64,000 bases of DNA from Paenibacillus terricola. Lineage in GTDB: Bacteria > Bacillota > Bacilli > Paenibacillales > Paenibacillaceae. Numbering within the stretch: the stretch's first letter is position 1; every line of letters starts with the position of its first letter. Below are positions 61,349-64,000 of this stretch, piece by piece. A program made the position numbers and the translations under genes. The DNA is taken from positions 1 through 64,000 of the forward strand of contig NZ_JACXZA010000008.1 in NCBI RefSeq assembly GCF_014779765.1, written 5' to 3'. The notes under the pieces were generated by a model, which saw nothing but the letters and a program-made list of their open reading frames with translations, was not told where the DNA came from and did not search any database.

Positions 61349-61914
61349 CCATTATACAAGCCCCACCGGTTATTTGTTATACGCTCATAGATATTGAAAC
61401 GGCGAATCAGGAATCTGTAACTATGCTGCACAGTGGTAGTTTACTTAAACTGTATATTTCTAAATTGTTATATAGCTGGCCGTTTTCCGTCCCATTGGCG
61501 TTATATGCGGTGGTGTTTCCTGCGTTATTTCACAAGTTTGATAGAAATCCTAACTTTGAAGAGCTATGCATGTCCTTGATTTATCATGTCTGCTCATCCT
61601 GGTTAGGTGTCGCACTAGCTTGTTGGTTCAGTTCCAAATTTATCCGATCCCGAGTAATGTCTTTCTTATTGTTCAGTGTTGCCGTTGTCGTTACAATTTC
61701 CGCAGAGGGAATTGAAAACACTTTGCCTGAAGGCTTAAAAAAAGCGATTCTTTTGTTGCCTCCATTAAATAGCACATTAAATGTGCTGATGGATTATTAT
61801 GCTGCGACTCTTTATAGTAAACTAGCTGTAATTGGAGCATCACTACTATATGGCGTGATTATTGCTGCGTTATTTCTGTTCATGCTTCATAAAAGGAAAC
61901 TGGATTCACATTGA
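61330..61914 (+). pseudogene. C-terminal part of an ABC-2 permease
   Basis: The frame is open from the IS remnant junction: APPVICYTLIDIETANQESVT, then ATG 61,423 and SGSLLKLYISKLLYSW, three to four helices and a basic end. The ETANQES...LYISKL pattern fits the coupling region of lantibiotic-immunity permeases (MutE/EpiE type). The N-terminal half was removed, so this is a truncated remnant. Confidence 0.55.
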
Positions 61915-61980
61915 AGTTATTGAAGCTGCCAAACCACCACTTCGATTGCTTCTTGGCACAATTGCTTATCAAGCAGTAAT
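61913..61980 (+). pseudogene. Probable short-chain dehydrogenase C-terminal fragment
   Basis: A short frame reads VIEAAKPPLRLLLGTIAYQA, like the substrate-loop end of short-chain dehydrogenases (PPLRLLLG). No more of the gene is present. It adds to the debris of deleted genes here. Confidence 0.35.
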
Positions 61981-62045
61981 GCATATATGTGGTTTTGCTC
62001 CTTTCATATGCATCCAGTTCCCCCTTTAGACAATTGATTTGGGAC

Positions 62046-62097
62046 AAAAAACTGCACCCAATTGTTAGACTATATCTTACAATTGGGTGCAGTTTTT
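62046..62097. terminator. Bidirectional terminator
   Basis: AAAAACTGCACCCAATTGT pairs perfectly with ACAATTGGGTGCAGTTTTT (19 pairs) with A/T runs on both sides. It separates the debris region from the minus-strand GAPDH gene. Confidence 0.93.
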
Positions 62098-62133
62098 AGT
62101 AAATGCTCAATATTGTTTCAACTAACCAAACTA

Positions 62134-63129
62134 TTATTTAACAAGAAAAGCAGCAACCTCAGCTAACCGAGAAGCATAACCCCATTCATTATCATACCAA
62201 GCGGCTACGGAGACGAGCTCGCCCTGCACTTGCGTCAAGGGCAGATCAATAATTGATGAGTGCGGATCCCCTACAATACGAGAAGAAGCCCATTCACCCT
62301 CCAATACATCGAGGACTCCCTTAAGCTCGCCTTCATGAGCAGCAAGGCGGAACATGTCATTGATCTCCTGAACGGAGCATGGTTTCTCTGTTATCAGATT
62401 GAGCTCCGCAATGCTGCCTGTGCGAGTCGGGATTCGGTATGCCTTCCCGGTAATCTGGAGATCGTTCCAAATGAACTTGAGAGCCTTAGCTGCGCCGGAA
62501 GATGATGGGATGATATTCTCAGCTGCCGCCCAAGAATCTCGACGATCCTTCATAGGCTGATCGGTTAGCGATTGCGTATTCGTATACGAATGAACCGTTG
62601 AGAACAAGCCGTGTTTAATGCCGTAATTTTCTCTAACTAATTTGACGACAGGAGCCAGAGCATTGGTCGTACAGCTCGCCATACTAATGATTCGATGCTT
62701 ATCCGGATCGAAGCTGTGGAGATTGATGCCTTTAAGCAGAACGGCGTCGCAGTCTTCGAGACTTTTACTCGGCCCGCTGACAAGCACACGTTTAGCGCCG
62801 CGATCCAAGTGCATCTGCGCAACAGGCCTGGTTACAGCACGTCCCGTACAGTCTACGACCAGCTCGACACCTAGTTCTCCCCAATTCGGCACCTCGCTGG
62901 ACGAATTAATATACCGAATCTCTCGGCCGCCAATGACGAAAGCCCCTTCTCGGCTGGAAACCTCTTCATGCCAACGCTTATAATTCGTATCCACCTCAAA
63001 GAGCGCAGCAAGCGTAGATTCATCTTTAATGTCAGAGACCGAGTAAGGTACGAAGAGTTTCTCTTGAAGCGCTGCTCTAAGTAATTGCCGACCGATTCGG
63101 CCGAACCCGAAAATTGCAATTTTCCCCAT
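62134..63129 (-). CDS. Glyceraldehyde-3-phosphate dehydrogenase family protein
   Basis: N-terminal IFGFGRIGRQLLRA binds NAD, with an Asp in SVSDIKD as in NAD-specific enzymes. The active site is SMASCTTNALAPV with catalytic Cys; the partner His is in STVHSYTN. WYDNEWGYASR closes the domain. The phosphate region RIPTRTGS differs from the usual RVPTPNVS, so this is a diverged paralogue and may act on another aldehyde. The ATG at 63,129 follows GGGAGGA. Confidence 0.9.
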   Translation of the reverse strand: MGKIAIFGFGRIGRQLLRAALQEKLFVPYSVSDIKDESTLAALFEVDTNYKRWHEEVSSREGAFVIGGREIRYINSSSEVPNWGELGVELVVDCTGRAVTRPVAQMHLDRGAKRVLVSGPSKSLEDCDAVLLKGINLHSFDPDKHRIISMASCTTNALAPVVKLVRENYGIKHGLFSTVHSYTNTQSLTDQPMKDRRDSWAAAENIIPSSSGAAKALKFIWNDLQITGKAYRIPTRTGSIAELNLITEKPCSVQEINDMFRLAAHEGELKGVLDVLEGEWASSRIVGDPHSSIIDLPLTQVQGELVSVAAWYDNEWGYASRLAEVAAFLVK

Positions 63130-63279
63130 GATATCCTCCCATTGAATCATAATTTGTTGTGCTTATGGACGGAGCTGTAGATGCATTTCATATACTTATT
63201 TCTATTTCTTGCTAAGATATCCTTTCTCTAAGACCAGATCAAGAAATGTCGATGTTGTAAATGAATCGATCAACCAGAT

Positions 63280-63462
63280 TTAACTTTTATGAGGGATCAA
63301 TAATTTAATCCATGGGATAAGTCGTTGTCCTATGAACATGCCGAATAAACCGATCAATCCCAACATGGGTGGTGCGGGAGACGGTATACGGAGGGTCTGA
63401 AATACAATTCCGATCGCGAGACCAGTTCCTAATGCCATAGTCGTGCTTTGGCGTTTTGTCAT
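63280..63462 (-). CDS. XapX domain small membrane protein
   Basis: The XapX (DUF1427) motif LRIPSPAPPMLGLIGLFGMFIGQ is split over two helices. At about 60 residues the length is typical. The start is uncertain: ATG at 63,462 or GTG at 63,489. Confidence 0.8.
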   Translation of the reverse strand: MTKRQSTTMALGTGLAIGIVFQTLRIPSPAPPMLGLIGLFGMFIGQRLIPWIKLLIPHKS

Positions 63463-63555
63463 GTACTTCCGACTCAAGGAGGTACACACCGCCGAATCTA
63501 TAGTTTTTTGGTAATATTCTAAATTTTACTAACTGCAGTTTTAGAACGACCCTCT

Positions 63556-63561
63556 TATAAT
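63556..63561 (+). promoter_or_regulatory. Candidate -10 box of the xylanase gene
   Basis: TATAAT matches the consensus exactly. No good -35 hexamer is seen 16-18 bases upstream, so an activator or an extended promoter may be needed. Confidence 0.4.
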
Positions 63562-63567
63562 GAAGTG

Positions 63568-63581
63568 TGCAAGCGCTATCA
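63568..63581 (+). promoter_or_regulatory. CcpA binding site (cre)
   Basis: TGCAAGCGCTATCA fits the cre consensus WTGNAANCGNWNNCW apart from the first base. It lies about 7 bases after the -10 box, where CcpA would block initiation. This predicts glucose repression of the xylanase. Confidence 0.6.
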
Positions 63582-63695
63582 AATAATGGGAGGAGGAATA
63601 CGAGTGATTGGCGACTAGATTACCGCATCTTGCGCGCCCACAACTCAGGCATAATTTTGTTTAAAATATTTGCCCATTAAAAGGAGGCGACAATT

Positions 63696-64000
63696 ATGTT
63701 ATCGGTAAAATCAAAATCTATCCATTTGATGCTTGCGTTCGCGATGGTAGTATCCTCATTCCTGTTTGTAACATCGGCACAGAAAGCTCATGCGAGCCTC
63801 GCGTCAGGTTCTAAATTCCTCGGCAACGTCATCGGAAGCAGCGTGCCATCTAATTTCAGCACCTATTGGAATCAGATCACGCCGGAGAACGCGACGAAAT
63901 GGGGCTCCGTCGAGGGCACGCGCAACACGATGAACTGGACGCAGGGAGACACGGCTTATAATTATGCGAAAACAAACGGCATGCCATTCAAATTCCATAC
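63696..64000 (+). CDS. Endo-1,4-beta-xylanase, GH10 (5' part)
   Basis: The first 101 codons: a signal peptide (basic start, LMLAFAMVVSSFLFV, cut near AHA/SLAS) followed by FLGNVIGSS and NQITPENATKWGSVEG, the conserved start of glycoside hydrolase family 10. It is secreted and cleaves xylan. AAGGAGG lies about 8 bases before the ATG. The gene runs off the window, so catalytic glutamates are not seen. Confidence 0.92.
   Translation, partial: MLSVKSKSIHLMLAFAMVVSSFLFVTSAQKAHASLASGSKFLGNVIGSSVPSNFSTYWNQITPENATKWGSVEGTRNTMNWTQGDTAYNYAKTNGMPFKFH

Overview
The window comes from a spore-forming Firmicute of the Paenibacillus type. The evidence is an uninterrupted sigK with its pro-sequence, a yxlE/F/G-like ABC operon, strong AGGAGG-type ribosome binding sites with many GTG and TTG starts, a Bacillales-type 23S 3' end followed by tRNA-Asp and tRNA-Thr, and a secreted GH10 xylanase under a cre box. 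The genus is an inference.

Layout. (1) 1-525: the 3' end of a 23S rRNA gene, a spacer with no recognisable 5S gene, tRNA-Asp(GTC), tRNA-Thr(TGT) and a terminator. (2) About 640-36,850: an unusually long, almost entirely plus-strand array of short single-domain genes, each with its own ribosome binding site. It holds about 16 GNAT acetyltransferases, four Nudix hydrolases, four DinB/YfiT proteins, HAD phosphatases, P-loop kinases, nucleotidyltransferases and small membrane proteins, with a few housekeeping genes between them (lspA, rpiA, a purN-like gene, a Nif3-like gene). Several members are decayed: a deaminase remnant, a kinase fragment, a frameshifted hydrolase, a kinase with an internal TGA, and a truncated nucleotidyltransferase. 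(3) 37,079-39,868: a yxlEFG-like ABC operon, then sigK. (4) 40,119-41,156: a minus-strand NAPE-PLD/UlaG-type metallo-hydrolase.

(5) 41,282-55,922: a visibly AT-rich island encoding what looks like a highly reducing type II polyketide synthase. A divergent LuxR-type regulator faces an operon with malonyltransferase, ketoreductase, ACP, phosphopantetheinyl transferase, two FabZ-like hotdog proteins, a degenerate ketosynthase, a chain-length-factor-like protein, a fused ketosynthase/chain-length-factor, a CrtI-like FAD oxidoreductase, an unrecognised protein, two tandem HAD phosphatases, a histidine phosphatase and a serine-acetyltransferase-like protein. There is no enoyl reductase and no thioesterase, so the best inference is a polyene made on a dedicated ACP, then oxidised or isomerised and tailored. 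The two hotdog proteins carry complementary halves of the FabZ catalytic dyad. This island is the best candidate for an undescribed system.

(6) 56,083-61,037: a TetR repressor with an operator over its own promoter, a 14-TM MFS exporter and an MMPL/RND transporter, plausibly the export and resistance module. (7) 61,169-61,980: debris of an insertion sequence, an ABC permease and probably a short-chain dehydrogenase. (8) 62,046-64,000: a bidirectional terminator, a divergent GAPDH paralogue, an XapX protein, and the start of a GH10 xylanase that runs off the end.

All calls rest on reading sequence and motifs by eye; no database search was possible.
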